From positions 1,364,001-1,428,000 of the forward strand of contig NZ_CP062229.1 in the NCBI RefSeq assembly GCF_024707545.1: a DNA stretch of 64,000 bases, given 5' to 3'. Position 1 is the first letter of the stretch. Each line of letters starts with the position of its first letter. The position numbers and the translations under genes are program-made. The notes below the pieces were generated by a model. The model did no database searches, was not told the origin of the DNA, and was given only the letters and a program-made list of their open reading frames with translations. This stretch comes from Mesorhizobium onobrychidis. GTDB lineage: Bacteria; Pseudomonadota; Alphaproteobacteria; Rhizobiales; Rhizobiaceae. This document shows, one piece after another, positions 17,045-26,426 of this stretch.

Positions 17045-17066
17045 TTTTTCGGGGCTCGAAAAAATA
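17042..17066. promoter_or_regulatory. Perfect palindromic operator of the xyl genes
   Basis: TATTTTTTCG, 5-bp spacer GGGCT, CGAAAAAATA: perfect 10-bp arms. It lies at the -10 region of the xylF promoter and 65 bases before the xylF start. It is the probable binding site of the divergent ROK repressor. Confidence 0.75.
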
Positions 17067-17130
17067 GGGCCTCTTGTGCCGGCCTTCGGGCCAGTGTGGG
17101 CGCGCCGTACGCGGCGCAGGGAGGAAAATC

Positions 17131-18174
17131 ATGAAGAGATTCGCAGCCGCCATTCTGGCGGGGGTAGCCATGTCGCTGACGCTCGCATCGGCCGCGCAGG
17201 CCAAGGACAAGGTCATTGGCGTTTCGTGGTCGAACTTCCAGGAAGAGCGTTGGAAGACCGACGAAGCCGCCATGAGGACGGCGATCGAGGCCGCCGGCGA
17301 CAAGTATATTTCCGCCGATGCACAGTCCAATCCCGGCAAGCAGCTGACCGATGTCGAGAGCCTGATCTCGCAGGGCGCCAACGCGCTGATCATCCTTGCG
17401 CAGGATGCCTCGGCCATTGGGCCGGCGGTGCAGAAAGCGCTGGACGAAGGCATTCCGGTCGTCGGCTATGACCGGCTGATCGAGAACAAGGACGTGTTCT
17501 ATCTGACCTTCGACAACCAGGAAGTCGGCCGCATGCAGGCCCGTGAAGTGTTCAAGGTGGCGCCGGAAGGCAATTACGTCTTCATCAAGGGCTCGGGCGC
17601 CGATCCGAATGCCGATTTCCTGTTCGCCGGCTCGATGGAAGTGCTCAAGGATGCGATCGACAGCGGCAAGATCAAGAATGTCGGCGAGGCCTATACGGAC
17701 GGCTGGCTTCCCGCCAACGCCCAGAAGAACATGGAACAGTTCCTGACCGCCAACGACAACAAGGTCGACGCGGTGGTTGCCGCCAATGACGGCACCGCCG
17801 GTGGCGTTGTCGCGGCGCTGACGGCGCAAGGCTTGGCCGGATCCGTCCCGGTGTCCGGCCAGGACGGCGACCATGCCGCGCTGAACCGCATCGCGCTCGG
17901 CACACAGACCGTCTCGGTATGGAAGGACGCGCGCGAGCTTGGCAAGAGCGCTGCCGAGATCGCCTCGCAGCTTGCCGACGGCAAGCCGATGGCCGACATT
18001 GCGGGCGTCAAGGACTTCACCACGCCGGGCGGCAATGTCGTCAAGTCGCTGTTCCTGACGCCGATTGCCATCACCAAGGACAATCTCAACGTCGTCATCG
18101 ACGCCGGCTGGATCAAGAAGGAAGAGGTCTGCGCCGGCGTGGCGGCGGCGGGCACTGTCCCGGTCTGCAACTGA
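17131..18174 (+). CDS. xylF: D-xylose-binding protein XylF
   Basis: A 347-residue periplasmic protein with signal peptide ([20 protein letters not shown], cleavage after AQA). The mature sequence fits the XylF family closely: [19 protein letters not shown], then [50 protein letters not shown] and [20 protein letters not shown] with [19 protein letters not shown], all landmark XylF blocks. It binds xylose and passes it to XylH. GGGAGGA precedes the ATG at 17131. A terminator hairpin follows before xylH. Confidence 0.93.
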   Translation: MKRFAAAILAGVAMSLTLASAAQAKDKVIGVSWSNFQEERWKTDEAAMRTAIEAAGDKYISADAQSNPGKQLTDVESLISQGANALIILAQDASAIGPAVQKALDEGIPVVGYDRLIENKDVFYLTFDNQEVGRMQAREVFKVAPEGNYVFIKGSGADPNADFLFAGSMEVLKDAIDSGKIKNVGEAYTDGWLPANAQKNMEQFLTANDNKVDAVVAANDGTAGGVVAALTAQGLAGSVPVSGQDGDHAALNRIALGTQTVSVWKDARELGKSAAEIASQLADGKPMADIAGVKDFTTPGGNVVKSLFLTPIAITKDNLNVVIDAGWIKKEEVCAGVAAAGTVPVCN

Positions 18175-18199
18175 TCCGACCTTCGCAAGAAGCCTGAAA

Positions 18200-18228
18200 C
18201 GCCGCGGCTTCACGCCGCGGCGTTTTTT
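18200..18228 (+). terminator. Rho-independent terminator/attenuator between xylF and xylH
   Basis: CGCCGCGGC, loop TTCAC, GCCGCGGCG, followed by six T. It is strong and inside the operon, so it probably makes xylF more abundant than xylH and xylG. Confidence 0.9.
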
Positions 18229-18316
18229 CAAAAAGAACTGTTTTTCCGCTTCTCGCGGAAAACTTCTAAGCTGCTTCCGGCATCCGCGGCAGACGGCAAC
18301 CCGGTGGGAGGACATC

Positions 18317-19648
18317 ATGACCGACACGACTTCCAACACGCCGGCCGCCGATACCGCTGCCGATCGGGCGCGTGAATCCGAGCTCAGCCCCGTCGGCCGC
18401 TTCCTCAAGGCAACCGAGCTCGACATACGCATGCTCGGCATGGTCGGCGCGCTGCTGGTCATCTGGGTTGGAATCCACATCCTGTCGGGCGGGCTCTTCC
18501 TTACGCCGCGCAATCTCTGGAACCTGTCGGTGCAGACCTCCTCGGTCGCGATCATGGCGACCGGCATGGTGCTGGTCATCGTGATGCGCAACATCGATCT
18601 TTCGGTCGGCTCCGTCGAAGGTGTGATCGGCATGGTGATGGGCGTCGCGCAGGCCGAATTCCTCATCCGGGTCATGGGCTTCCAGCTTGGAAATCCCTGG
18701 ATATGGATCATCGCACTGGCTGCCGGCGTAGCGCTCGGCCTCATGATCGGCGCACTCCAGGGCTTCATCATCGCCTATCTCGAGGTTCCGGCCTTCATCG
18801 TGACGCTGGGCGGCCTGCTGATCTGGCGCGGCATGGCGTGGCTGATGACGAGCGGGCGCACCGTCGCGCCGCTCGACGCCACATTCCAGCTCATGGGTGG
18901 CGGGCCGCGTGGCTCGATCGGGGCAACCGCAAGCTGGATCGTCGGCATTCTCGCCTGTGTGGCCGTCGCCTTGATGCTGCTCAACGGCCGGTCACAGCGC
19001 AAGCGGTTCAAATTTCCGCTGCGCCCGGTCTGGGCGGAGAGCTTGCTTGGTGTTGTCGCCTGCGCCGCCATCCTTGGCGCCGTCTGGATCGCCAATTCCT
19101 ATCCCTGGCCGATCGGCATCGTTCGCCAGTACGCTCAGCGGACCGGCATCACCGTTCCCGAAGGCGGCCTGTTCATCGCCCATGGCATCGCCATACCGGT
19201 GCTGATCGCGGTCGCAGTCGGCATCGTTATGACCTTCATCACCAGGCGCACCCGTTTCGGCCGCTATGTCTTCGCCATTGGCGGCAATCCGGAAGCGGCG
19301 GAACTCGCCGGCATCAACACGCGCTGGGTGACCATGAAGGTGTTCATGATCATGGGCGTGCTGGCCGCGATCAGCGCGGCGATTGCGTCGGCCCGCCTCA
19401 ATGCGTCGACCAATGCGCTGGGTACGCTGGACGAGCTCTTGGTCATCGCGGCTGCGGTCATTGGAGGCACATCGCTGGCCGGCGGCTCCGGCACGGTGCT
19501 CGGCGCCATGCTGGGCGCACTTCTGATGCAGTCGTTGCAGTCGGGCATGGTGTTGCTCGGCATCGATTCACCACTTCAGAGCGTCGTTGTCGGCGCCGTG
19601 CTGGTCGTCGCCGTCTGGCTCGACACCGTCTACCGCAAGCGGGTCTGA
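18317..19648 (+). CDS. xylH: Xylose ABC transporter permease XylH
   Basis: A 443-residue inner-membrane permease of the CUT2 (ribose/xylose) family. Helices are plentiful from residue ~35 on. Landmarks include MVLVIVMRNIDLSVGSVEG (the conserved I-D-L-S-V-G block), YLEVPAFIVTLGGLLIWRG and FGRYVFAIGGNPEAAELAGI, which holds the cytoplasmic coupling region. The length near 440 with an extra central loop matches XylH rather than RbsC. GGGAGGAC precedes the ATG at 18317. It forms the channel for XylF-delivered xylose. Confidence 0.93.
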   Translation: MTDTTSNTPAADTAADRARESELSPVGRFLKATELDIRMLGMVGALLVIWVGIHILSGGLFLTPRNLWNLSVQTSSVAIMATGMVLVIVMRNIDLSVGSVEGVIGMVMGVAQAEFLIRVMGFQLGNPWIWIIALAAGVALGLMIGALQGFIIAYLEVPAFIVTLGGLLIWRGMAWLMTSGRTVAPLDATFQLMGGGPRGSIGATASWIVGILACVAVALMLLNGRSQRKRFKFPLRPVWAESLLGVVACAAILGAVWIANSYPWPIGIVRQYAQRTGITVPEGGLFIAHGIAIPVLIAVAVGIVMTFITRRTRFGRYVFAIGGNPEAAELAGINTRWVTMKVFMIMGVLAAISAAIASARLNASTNALGTLDELLVIAAAVIGGTSLAGGSGTVLGAMLGALLMQSLQSGMVLLGIDSPLQSVVVGAVLVVAVWLDTVYRKRV

Positions 19649-19714
19649 GCATGATCCCGAGCCGAAGCTCCGCGTCAGCGAAAATTGGACGCCGGTTTCG
19701 ACAAGACCATGCTC
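19647..19714. repeat. Long imperfect extragenic palindrome between xylH and xylG
   Basis: GAGCATGATC at 19647-19656 is answered by GACCATGCTC at 19705-19714 (9 of 10 complementary), with the inner parts also partly complementary. It resembles a widespread rhizobial extragenic palindrome (recalled, not searched). It may fold in the xylH-xylG mRNA. Confidence 0.55.
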
Positions 19715-19741
19715 AAGCAAAAACCATAGGGAGGAACGATC

Positions 19742-20536
<795 letters not shown>

Positions 20537-20644
20537 AGCTTCAAATAAGCCGGCTAAATACCTGTCATGTGATAGGCCAGCCGTCATGATGGTTTGGCCG
20601 TGCCATTGTGTTGGCGCGGGGATTTGCCCATAAGATGGGGAACC

Positions 20645-22306
20645 ATGGGCCGCAGCAGCAATTTGAAGAAGTTCTTTCCGATTGTCGCTTTCATCGCCGT
20701 CGCGCTGATCAGCCTGACGATGGCGGGATTCGCCTATTTCGCCACGCAGGAAGCGGCGCGCATCAAGTTCGAGGCGACGGCGGACGATGCGCTCAACCGG
20801 ATCGATAGCCGCATCGACCTGCATCTGTCGCTGCTGCGATCGACCCATGCGCTGTTCGAGGCGCGCAATGGTGGCATTTCGCGGGGCGAGTTCAAGGCGT
20901 TCTTCGAAGCGCTTGGTATCAACGACAATTTTACCGGCCTGCGCGGTATCGGCTTTCTCCGGCTGGTGAGAGCCGGCGACGAGGCAGCTGTCGAGCGTGC
21001 CATCCTGCACGACTATGGCGCCAGCCATGCGATCTATCCGGCTACGACAACGCTGCCATGGCGTACGCCCATCACGCTGTTCGAGCCGCTGGATCCTTCC
21101 AATCAATCCAGCATCGGCTACGACATGTTCACCGAACCGGTGCGGCGCGAGGCGATCGAAAGGGCGATGGCCGACAACCAGCAGCACGCGAGCGGCCGCG
21201 TGCAGCTAGGCCAGGAAACAGGTGCTGCGCAGACCTTCACCGGCTTCCTGGTCTTCGTGCGGCTCAACGTCGAAACCGCCCAGGACGGCATCGATGGGTC
21301 CAGCTCCTCGACATCAGGCTTTCTTTATGCGGCCTTCCGCGCCCGCGATCTGTTCCAGACCGCGCTCAGCCGAACGCCGCTGCTGCCGGTCAACATCGAA
21401 ATCTATGACGGCAAGGTGGATGCCGACCATCTTTTGTTCCAGTCGGAAACGCCGCCGGCGTCGACCTTGGGCGACAGGCTGCTGGTTTCTCGTGAGATCA
21501 CCATCGCCGGACGTCCATGGACCGTCCTGTTCAGGCCGACAAGCGCCTTCTCGCAACCCTCCTCGCGCGCCATTCCGGTGATGCTCGGCCTGTTCGGGCT
21601 GCTGCTCGCAGGAACGATCGCGCTGGTGGCACGCTATCAGGAGCGGGCCTATGACGCGGTCTCGCTGCTTCACGAAACGACGGAAAAAAGCCTGCTCGAA
21701 AAAGACCTGATGCTGCAGGAGATGAAGCACCGCATCAAGAACTCGATCACGCGGGTGCTGGCGATCGCGCGCCAGACGGCGTCGCACGCCACCGACGTCC
21801 ACGAGTTCTCGTCCTCTTTTTCGGCCCGGCTGCAAGCGATGGCGGCTTCCCAGGACATGCTGACGCGCTCGCGCTGGCAGAAGGCCGATCTCGGCGATCT
21901 CTTGCGCATCGAGCTTGGCCAGGTGTTCGGCAAGGAGCTTCCCGAGGGGATATTGTCGGGGCCAGAGGTGTTGCTCGACGAGACGACGACGCAAGCGCTC
22001 GGCCTGACCTTTCACGAACTGGCAACGAACGCGCTGAAATATGGCGAAACCGGCAATTCGGTGAATGCTAGAACGGGCGAGTGGTCACTCAAGGTCGACT
22101 GGTCGGTCGAGGGCCGCAGGAGCGACCGGACGCTGGTCCTCAACTGGCGCGAAGCCGGCCAGAAGAAGCTCGAACCACCTGTCAAAACCGGTTTTGGCAC
22201 CAAGCTGATCGATCTGAACGTCACGCGCGAATTGCGCGGTACGATCAATCGCGATTTTCACGATGGCGGGTTGAGCGTGGAAATCAGGATCCCACTGTTG
22301 GACTGA
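20645..22306 (+). CDS. Membrane HWE-family histidine kinase with CHASE sensor domain
   Basis: A 553-residue kinase. TM1 is at ~10-30 (FFPIVAFIAVALISLTMAGF); residues ~40-290 form a periplasmic CHASE domain (blocks NFTGLRGIGFLRLV and SSIGYDMFTEP); TM2 is at ~305-325 (VMLGLFGLLLAGTIALVA). The phosphorylation box is LMLQEMKHRIKNSITRVLAI with the His in MKHRIKN, the N-box is TFHELATNALKYG and the W-x-E hallmark of HWE kinases is LNWREAG. No receiver is attached. It is a candidate upstream kinase for PhyR, encoded 3 kb away. The ATG at 20645 has GGGG before it; longer upstream starts look wrong. Confidence 0.9.
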   Translation: MGRSSNLKKFFPIVAFIAVALISLTMAGFAYFATQEAARIKFEATADDALNRIDSRIDLHLSLLRSTHALFEARNGGISRGEFKAFFEALGINDNFTGLRGIGFLRLVRAGDEAAVERAILHDYGASHAIYPATTTLPWRTPITLFEPLDPSNQSSIGYDMFTEPVRREAIERAMADNQQHASGRVQLGQETGAAQTFTGFLVFVRLNVETAQDGIDGSSSSTSGFLYAAFRARDLFQTALSRTPLLPVNIEIYDGKVDADHLLFQSETPPASTLGDRLLVSREITIAGRPWTVLFRPTSAFSQPSSRAIPVMLGLFGLLLAGTIALVARYQERAYDAVSLLHETTEKSLLEKDLMLQEMKHRIKNSITRVLAIARQTASHATDVHEFSSSFSARLQAMAASQDMLTRSRWQKADLGDLLRIELGQVFGKELPEGILSGPEVLLDETTTQALGLTFHELATNALKYGETGNSVNARTGEWSLKVDWSVEGRRSDRTLVLNWREAGQKKLEPPVKTGFGTKLIDLNVTRELRGTINRDFHDGGLSVEIRIPLLD

Positions 22307-22349
22307 AACGCTGCCGCAAACCGACCGTTTTCGAAGGCGCAAGTAAACA

Positions 22350-22370
22350 GAGACCGGCTCGTCCGGTCTC
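22350..22370 (+). terminator. Hairpin after the CHASE kinase gene
   Basis: GAGACCGG, loop CTCGT, CCGGTCTC; perfect 8-bp stem but only a weak pyrimidine tract follows. Possibly a bidirectional terminator shared with the convergent lipoprotein gene. Confidence 0.5.
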
Positions 22371-22401
22371 CGCTTCTATTGCTTCATGCGTTTGAAACGG
22401 A

Positions 22402-22644
22402 TCAACAGCGAGCCGTAAAGAGACGGCCACGGTTGTCGCGGTACTGGCAATAGCCGTTGCGAAGGTTGCGCACCAGCAGGCCGGAACCGGCACCGATGGC
22501 TGCGCCCACCAGCGCACCCTTGCCGCCGTCAATCAGGCCGCCGGCCAGAGCGCCGACACCGGCGCCGACGGCGACATCCTTCTCAGTGGTGCTGCAACCG
22601 CTGACCGCGATCACGGCAACCATGGCAATAATCATCTTCCGCAT
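22402..22644 (-). CDS. Glycine-zipper lipoprotein (17 kDa surface-antigen-like)
   Basis: An 80-residue protein: lipoprotein signal MRKMIIAMVAVIAVSGCSTT with lipobox VSGC, then a glycine zipper (VGAGVGALAGGLIDGGKGAL and AAIGAGSGLLV), then a short tail with two cysteines (YCQYRDNRGRLFTARC). Glycine-zipper lipoproteins of this size lie in the outer membrane and are often stress- or envelope-related. It is transcribed towards the kinase hairpin. Confidence 0.85.
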   Translation of the reverse strand: MRKMIIAMVAVIAVSGCSTTEKDVAVGAGVGALAGGLIDGGKGALVGAAIGAGSGLLVRNLRNGYCQYRDNRGRLFTARC

Positions 22645-22725
22645 AGGGTCACTCCTCGCCTTTTTGTCCCACTTGTAGCTCTACCCGTCATTTATCATGC
22701 GAAAAAGCGTTTTGCCTGCTCGATT

Positions 22726-23052
22726 TCATTGTTGGCTAAGAGAATCTTTTTTGGCGCGCGCGCCGTTCGAGGCAACCTCAAGGTTGGAAATCTCCACCGA
22801 AGCGTCGAGCGTGCCGTCCGGACGCACATTCCAGACGATCTGGTCGTAATCATCCTCAAGTGCCGGATCGACGGAAAGGCATTTGGCAATTATGCGCGGA
22901 GCCTGACCCTGCACATCGCTCAAGGCAAACGGCCGCGCGGCGGTGCATTCCTGAGCGGTTTCGAAAACGCTCACCGATACGGGCAGTTCGCGACACTCGG
23001 TCATCGCGTTCGAACAGCCAATGACCAGCAAGACGGCAGCGATGTGTTCCAT
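22726..23052 (-). CDS. Small exported protein under an EcfG-type promoter
   Basis: A 108-residue protein with a hydrophobic N-terminus (MEHIAAVLLVIGCSNAM) that could be a signal peptide; four cysteines follow or lie in it. The rest (CRELPVSVSVFETAQECTAA, DDYDQIVWNVRPDGTLDASV) matches no motif I know, but small rhizobial proteins of this composition are common. GGGAGGA eight bases before the ATG at 23052 supports the start. An EcfG promoter 24 bases upstream supports a role in the general stress response. Confidence 0.75.
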   Translation of the reverse strand: MEHIAAVLLVIGCSNAMTECRELPVSVSVFETAQECTAARPFALSDVQGQAPRIIAKCLSVDPALEDDYDQIVWNVRPDGTLDASVEISNLEVASNGARAKKDSLSQQ

Positions 23053-23075
23053 GACGACGGTCCTCCCGCCATAAG

Positions 23076-23100
23076 AACGGGCCACATTCATCAAAGTTCC
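23076..23100 (-). promoter_or_regulatory. EcfG-type (general stress response) promoter
   Basis: On the minus strand GGAAC, 16 bases, CGTT, located just upstream of the small exported protein gene ending at 22726. This is the published alphaproteobacterial EcfG consensus (GGAAC-N16/17-CGTT). Confidence 0.85.
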
Positions 23101-23268
23101 TGCGATGCAGGCTGGCGCGCGACTGATTGGAGAACAGGTCGACATGAGGCAAGCACAAGCCGCCGGCCACTTTGGGTCCGACGCTTTAAATTTTTATGCA
23201 TGTCGTTATCGCAAAACCGCTGCACACCCTCGGGTCAGGCCCGAGGGCATGCTTTTGCGCTACATGCA

Positions 23269-23451
23269 TTAGATCAACTGGAACGCGGCGGCCAGGACGA
23301 CCACTGCGGCCAGCCCGATTGCGGCGAGGCCGGGGGTCGGGAGGGAAGCACGGGGCGACGGCATCGCGGATGCTTCGAGATCCTGAAACCCGCCCATCGA
23401 AACGCGTGCGGCCTGTTCCAGCCTGTTGATGTCGGCAACCGTCAAAGCCAT
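23269..23451 (-). CDS. Small single-pass membrane protein, possible
   Basis: A 60-residue frame: a short hydrophilic head (ALTVADINRLEQAARVSMGG), a Ser/Pro linker and a C-terminal hydrophobic helix (GLAAIGLAAVVVLAAAF). GGGAGGA lies one base before the ATG, too close, but at correct distance before the TTG codon two positions on (23445), which may be the true start. No homologue is recognised. Confidence 0.4.
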   Translation of the reverse strand: MALTVADINRLEQAARVSMGGFQDLEASAMPSPRASLPTPGLAAIGLAAVVVLAAAFQLI

Positions 23452-23610
23452 TCCTCCCGTACTGCGCAGCAGACTGCGATCGAAAACGTCATGCTGTGCC
23501 TGGAAAAAACAGCATCGGACTTTATGGTGAACAGATGGTTAAGCCGGCGCGGCCGGTATCGATCCCCAGCCCTCTTGGCCCCTGCTCTCTTGGGCTCGGC
23601 TGCTGTCCGT

Positions 23611-24645
23611 TCAATCCGTCTCGAAATTGCCGCGAGGAACGACAAGACGATATTCGAGGCGGTCCCCGGTGATTTCAAGTGTCGCCGTACCGTTCAACGA
23701 CGCAGGCACGACGCGCTCGAGCGCGACGCTGCCAAAACGCTTCTCACTGGGCTGATTGTCATTGGCTCCGATGGCTTCGGCCCATGTCAGCGATAGGGCG
23801 GTCTCGCCAGCGGAAGCGGCCGTCAGATCGGCCGTCACTTCGACGAATCCGTCGGCTCGCGACAGAGCGCCGTAGCTGACCGAATTGACGGCAAGCTCAT
23901 GCATGGCCAAGCCGATATGCAGGGCGGCATTGGGGTTGAGGTACGGATTCGCACCCTGGAAACGCAAGCTGCGGACGGGGTCGGCTCCATAGCGGCCGAC
24001 CTGGCCGGACACGAGTTCGCGCAGTGCCGCTCCCCGCCAGTTCGACGAGGTCACCAGGTCCTGGGATGAGGCAAGCGACTGCAGCCGGCCGCGAAAGCGT
24101 GTCAGGAAATCACCGAGCGTGTCCGAATAACGGCTGGTCTGGGTGGCGATGCTCTGGATGATTGCCAAAAGGTTCTTTGAGCGGTGGCTGACCTCGCGCA
24201 GCAGCGTCTTCAGGGTCTGCTCGCGACGTTTCTGCTCGGTCGTTTCGACCATGGTGGTGACGATGCCCTGTACGGCGCCGCCGCCGTCGCGATCCGCGTC
24301 TACCCATACCTGAAACCAGCGGACGCCATCGTCGGCGGGAATGCTGAGCTCAAGATGTTCCGGATTGCCGGATGCGACGACGTTGCGTTTGGCTGCACCA
24401 ATACGCTCCGCCTGCGCCAGCGGCAGGATGCCGTTGCTGTCGGCCGTATCGGAAGCCCATGGCGGGCGCATGTTGCGGGCCCAGACGGTTTTCATCTCGC
24501 GATCCTGATAGAGAACCGAAATGCCGGCATTGTGCAGCGCATGGAGAAGGGCCCGGCCAAGCTGCATTCCACTCTCAGCGGACTGCAAAGCGATGATCTC
24601 ATCGCTCCGTCCGCTGTCTTTCATGTCTCCGGCTCTGGATTGCAT
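23611..24645 (-). CDS. Soluble HWE-family histidine kinase with PAS domain
   Basis: A 344-residue kinase with no membrane helix. Residues ~25-140 form a PAS-like sensor (LLHALHNAGISVLYQDREMK, ending IVTTMVETTEQKRREQ). The H-box is LLREVSHRSKNLLAIIQSIA; the N-box is AMHELAVNSVSYGA; the HWE-type Trp-x-Glu is LTWAEA. Such kinases often act on PhyR. The start at 24645 is provisional: a second ATG lies at 24624. An EcfG promoter directly upstream would give positive feedback. Confidence 0.9.
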   Translation of the reverse strand: MQSRAGDMKDSGRSDEIIALQSAESGMQLGRALLHALHNAGISVLYQDREMKTVWARNMRPPWASDTADSNGILPLAQAERIGAAKRNVVASGNPEHLELSIPADDGVRWFQVWVDADRDGGGAVQGIVTTMVETTEQKRREQTLKTLLREVSHRSKNLLAIIQSIATQTSRYSDTLGDFLTRFRGRLQSLASSQDLVTSSNWRGAALRELVSGQVGRYGADPVRSLRFQGANPYLNPNAALHIGLAMHELAVNSVSYGALSRADGFVEVTADLTAASAGETALSLTWAEAIGANDNQPSEKRFGSVALERVVPASLNGTATLEITGDRLEYRLVVPRGNFETD

Positions 24646-24674
24646 CGTTCACTTCACCCGCCCAATGCAGGCTG

Positions 24675-24699
24675 AACGGCTGACGGAAAAATGGGTTCC
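24675..24699 (-). promoter_or_regulatory. EcfG-type promoter of the PAS-HWE kinase
   Basis: Minus-strand GGAAC, 16 bases, CGTT, ending about 30 bases before the kinase start at 24645. Confidence 0.85.
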
Positions 24700-24794
24700 C
24701 AAAAGAGGTCCGCCGAGCGACGTCCCGTAAGGACTCCGCCCGGCGGTAGCTGGAAACCGCTTGAGGGGTGCGGCTCCCAGTGTTCGATCGCAGT

Positions 24795-24962
24795 TCACGA
24801 CGCGCGTTTGAACAAGCCCGCGATAAGCGAAATGATCAGGAAAGCGAGAAAGATGAAAAACAGTATCTGCGCTATACCGGCCGAGGTGCCGGCGATACCG
24901 CCGAAACCAAGAGCGCCTGCAATGATCGCGACGACGAGAAATACGAGCGCCCAGTAAAGCAT
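24795..24962 (-). CDS. DUF1328-family small membrane protein
   Basis: A 55-residue protein with two hydrophobic helices ([20 protein letters not shown] and [19 protein letters not shown]) around a glycine-rich turn ([12 protein letters not shown]). This pattern is that of the short DUF1328/YtjA membrane proteins. Function is unknown but the family is often stress-linked. AAGGAGATGGATC precedes the ATG, a good ribosome site, and an EcfG promoter lies upstream. Confidence 0.9.
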   Translation of the reverse strand: MLYWALVFLVVAIIAGALGFGGIAGTSAGIAQILFFIFLAFLIISLIAGLFKRAS

Positions 24963-24991
24963 GATCCATCTCCTTCAAATGGTACGGCAAA

Positions 24992-25016
24992 AACGTCTTT
25001 CGCTACCGTTTGTTCC
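24992..25016 (-). promoter_or_regulatory. EcfG-type promoter of the DUF1328 gene
   Basis: Minus-strand GGAAC, 16 bases, CGTT, 30 bases before the ATG at 24962. The leader contains AAGGAG at the correct distance. Confidence 0.88.
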
Positions 25017-25196
25017 ACCATTTCCCGAAAAAGACGATCCCTGGAAATCTTTCCGGCCCGAATTGAATCGTCATGCGCAGGGGGAAGTTCGAGGCGCAAG
25101 TGACGTTTGCCAGCCGCAAGCGGCCAGCATCATTCGATCAGTGGGAAAACGGGCGATCCGTGGAACGGGGCAGCGCGAGGCTGGGCCTGCCCGGTC

Positions 25197-25991
25197 CTAT
25201 GCAGCGGCTTTCGCATGCCGGTCGAAGAACAGCGCCTGGCTGATCAGGGCCTTGACCATATCCGGATTGAACGGCTTGGTGACGAGGAAGGCCGGCTCCG
25301 GCCGCTCGCCGGTCAGGAGGCGCTCGGGAAAGGCGGTGATGAAGATCACCGGCACCGGCGTGGACGACAGGATCTCGTTCACCGCTTCGATGCCCGAGCT
25401 GCCGTCGGCAAGCTGGATGTCGGCCAGCACCATCTTCGGCCGCGTCTTTGTGAACATCGCCACCGCCTCGGCGTGGGTACGCGCAGTTCCGACAACGCGA
25501 TGGCCCAGGCTTTCGACCATTTGCTCGATGTCCATGGCGATCAGCGGCTCGTCCTCGATGATCAGCACATCGGTTGCCACCTGGCGGGAAATCTCGTTGC
25601 TGGCCTCGGCGAGAAGTTCGGAGAACTCCTGATCGTCGACGTCGAGAATCTCCGCCGCCTCGTCTTCGCTGAAACCTTCGACGGCGACCAGCAGGAAGGC
25701 TTGGCGGGGACGGGGTGAGATCGCGTTCAGATTGGCGGCAGCGCGCTGTTCCCACGCCGACTGCGGGTGTTCTTGCGGAACGCGGATGGCGACCGAGGTG
25801 AACAGCCTGGCGAAGACCTTGTAGAGCGCGATGCGGTCGTTCGACGCGTCCGGAAAGATGTCGATGTCGGCGATGATTGCTTCGAGCATCGCGGCGACCA
25901 GCGCGTCGCCACTCTCCTGCGATCCGGAAACGGCCCGCGAGAAGCGGCGCAGGAACGGCAGGTGCGGAGCGATGGTTGCGGATAGGCTCAT
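25197..25991 (-). CDS. phyR: General stress response regulator PhyR (sigma-like anti-anti-sigma factor)
   Basis: A 264-residue protein with the diagnostic two-part build. Residues 1-~130 mimic an ECF sigma factor (regions sigma2/sigma4: AFLLVAVEGFSEDEAAEILD), and residues ~135-260 form a receiver with acidic pair DVLIIEDEPLIAM, phospho-acceptor Asp in MVLADIQLADG, Thr in IFITAF and Lys in LVTKPFN. On phosphorylation it binds NepR and releases EcfG. The ATG at 25991 is used; an upstream in-frame start exists at 26021. It is divergent from nepR-ecfG and has its own EcfG promoter. Confidence 0.96.
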   Translation of the reverse strand: MSLSATIAPHLPFLRRFSRAVSGSQESGDALVAAMLEAIIADIDIFPDASNDRIALYKVFARLFTSVAIRVPQEHPQSAWEQRAAANLNAISPRPRQAFLLVAVEGFSEDEAAEILDVDDQEFSELLAEASNEISRQVATDVLIIEDEPLIAMDIEQMVESLGHRVVGTARTHAEAVAMFTKTRPKMVLADIQLADGSSGIEAVNEILSSTPVPVIFITAFPERLLTGERPEPAFLVTKPFNPDMVKALISQALFFDRHAKAAA

Positions 25992-26073
25992 GATGGACGT
26001 CTCCCTCTGACGTGATTGCATAAATTGCAGGCCAAGCTAATCACACCCCCCGAAAATAAGCCCTGGAAACCTA

Positions 26074-26098
26074 AACGCCGGCTTTCCGAAAAAGTTCC
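26074..26098 (-). promoter_or_regulatory. EcfG-type promoter of phyR
   Basis: Minus-strand GGAAC, 16 bases, CGTT. It lies back to back with the nepR-ecfG promoter, so both arms of the switch are autoregulated by EcfG. Confidence 0.9.
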
Positions 26099-26106
26099 GA
26101 TGGTTT

Positions 26107-26131
26107 GGAACTAATATAAGAGGACGGCGTT
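26107..26131 (+). promoter_or_regulatory. EcfG-type promoter of nepR-ecfG
   Basis: GGAAC, 16 bases, CGTT, starting nine bases from the phyR promoter and 98 bases before nepR. Confidence 0.92.
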
Positions 26132-26228
26132 TGAGGTCGGGACGGGCAACCAGACGAGGGGACCGCCTGCCTTGCGTCGTGTATTGAAGGGCGGCAGGGG
26201 TACTGGGAACAAAGGGCGAAATGAAGAC

Positions 26229-26423
26229 ATGACGAAAGATACCACGGCTGGTGCTGCAAACAGGCGCCGGGCTGCTTCCGGCGACCCGCTCGGGCCAAAC
26301 TCGGAAATCGGCCGCAAACTCAAACAATATTACGACGAGCTGATCTCCGACAACGTGCCGGATCGCTTCGCCCAATTGCTTAGCCAGTTGGAACAGGCCC
26401 AACCTGCACGGAAAAAGGACTGA
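26229..26423 (+). CDS. nepR: Anti-sigma factor NepR
   Basis: A 64-residue protein. The conserved NepR helix region is EIGRKLKQYYDELISDNVPD followed by RFAQLLSQLEQAQ; this pair of helices clamps EcfG. The N-terminus is a disordered, basic stretch. The ATG at 26229 is preceded by a usable site (AATGAAGAC); a longer frame upstream is not conserved in kind. Its stop is three bases from the ecfG start, so the two are translationally coupled. Confidence 0.95.
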   Translation: MTKDTTAGAANRRRAASGDPLGPNSEIGRKLKQYYDELISDNVPDRFAQLLSQLEQAQPARKKD

Positions 26424-26426
26424 GGC

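Noticed and set aside
16960..18771. A 603-codon minus-strand open frame opposite xylF and xylH
   Set aside because: Shadow frame; low-complexity composition and no family resemblance, while xylF and xylH on the other strand are unmistakable.
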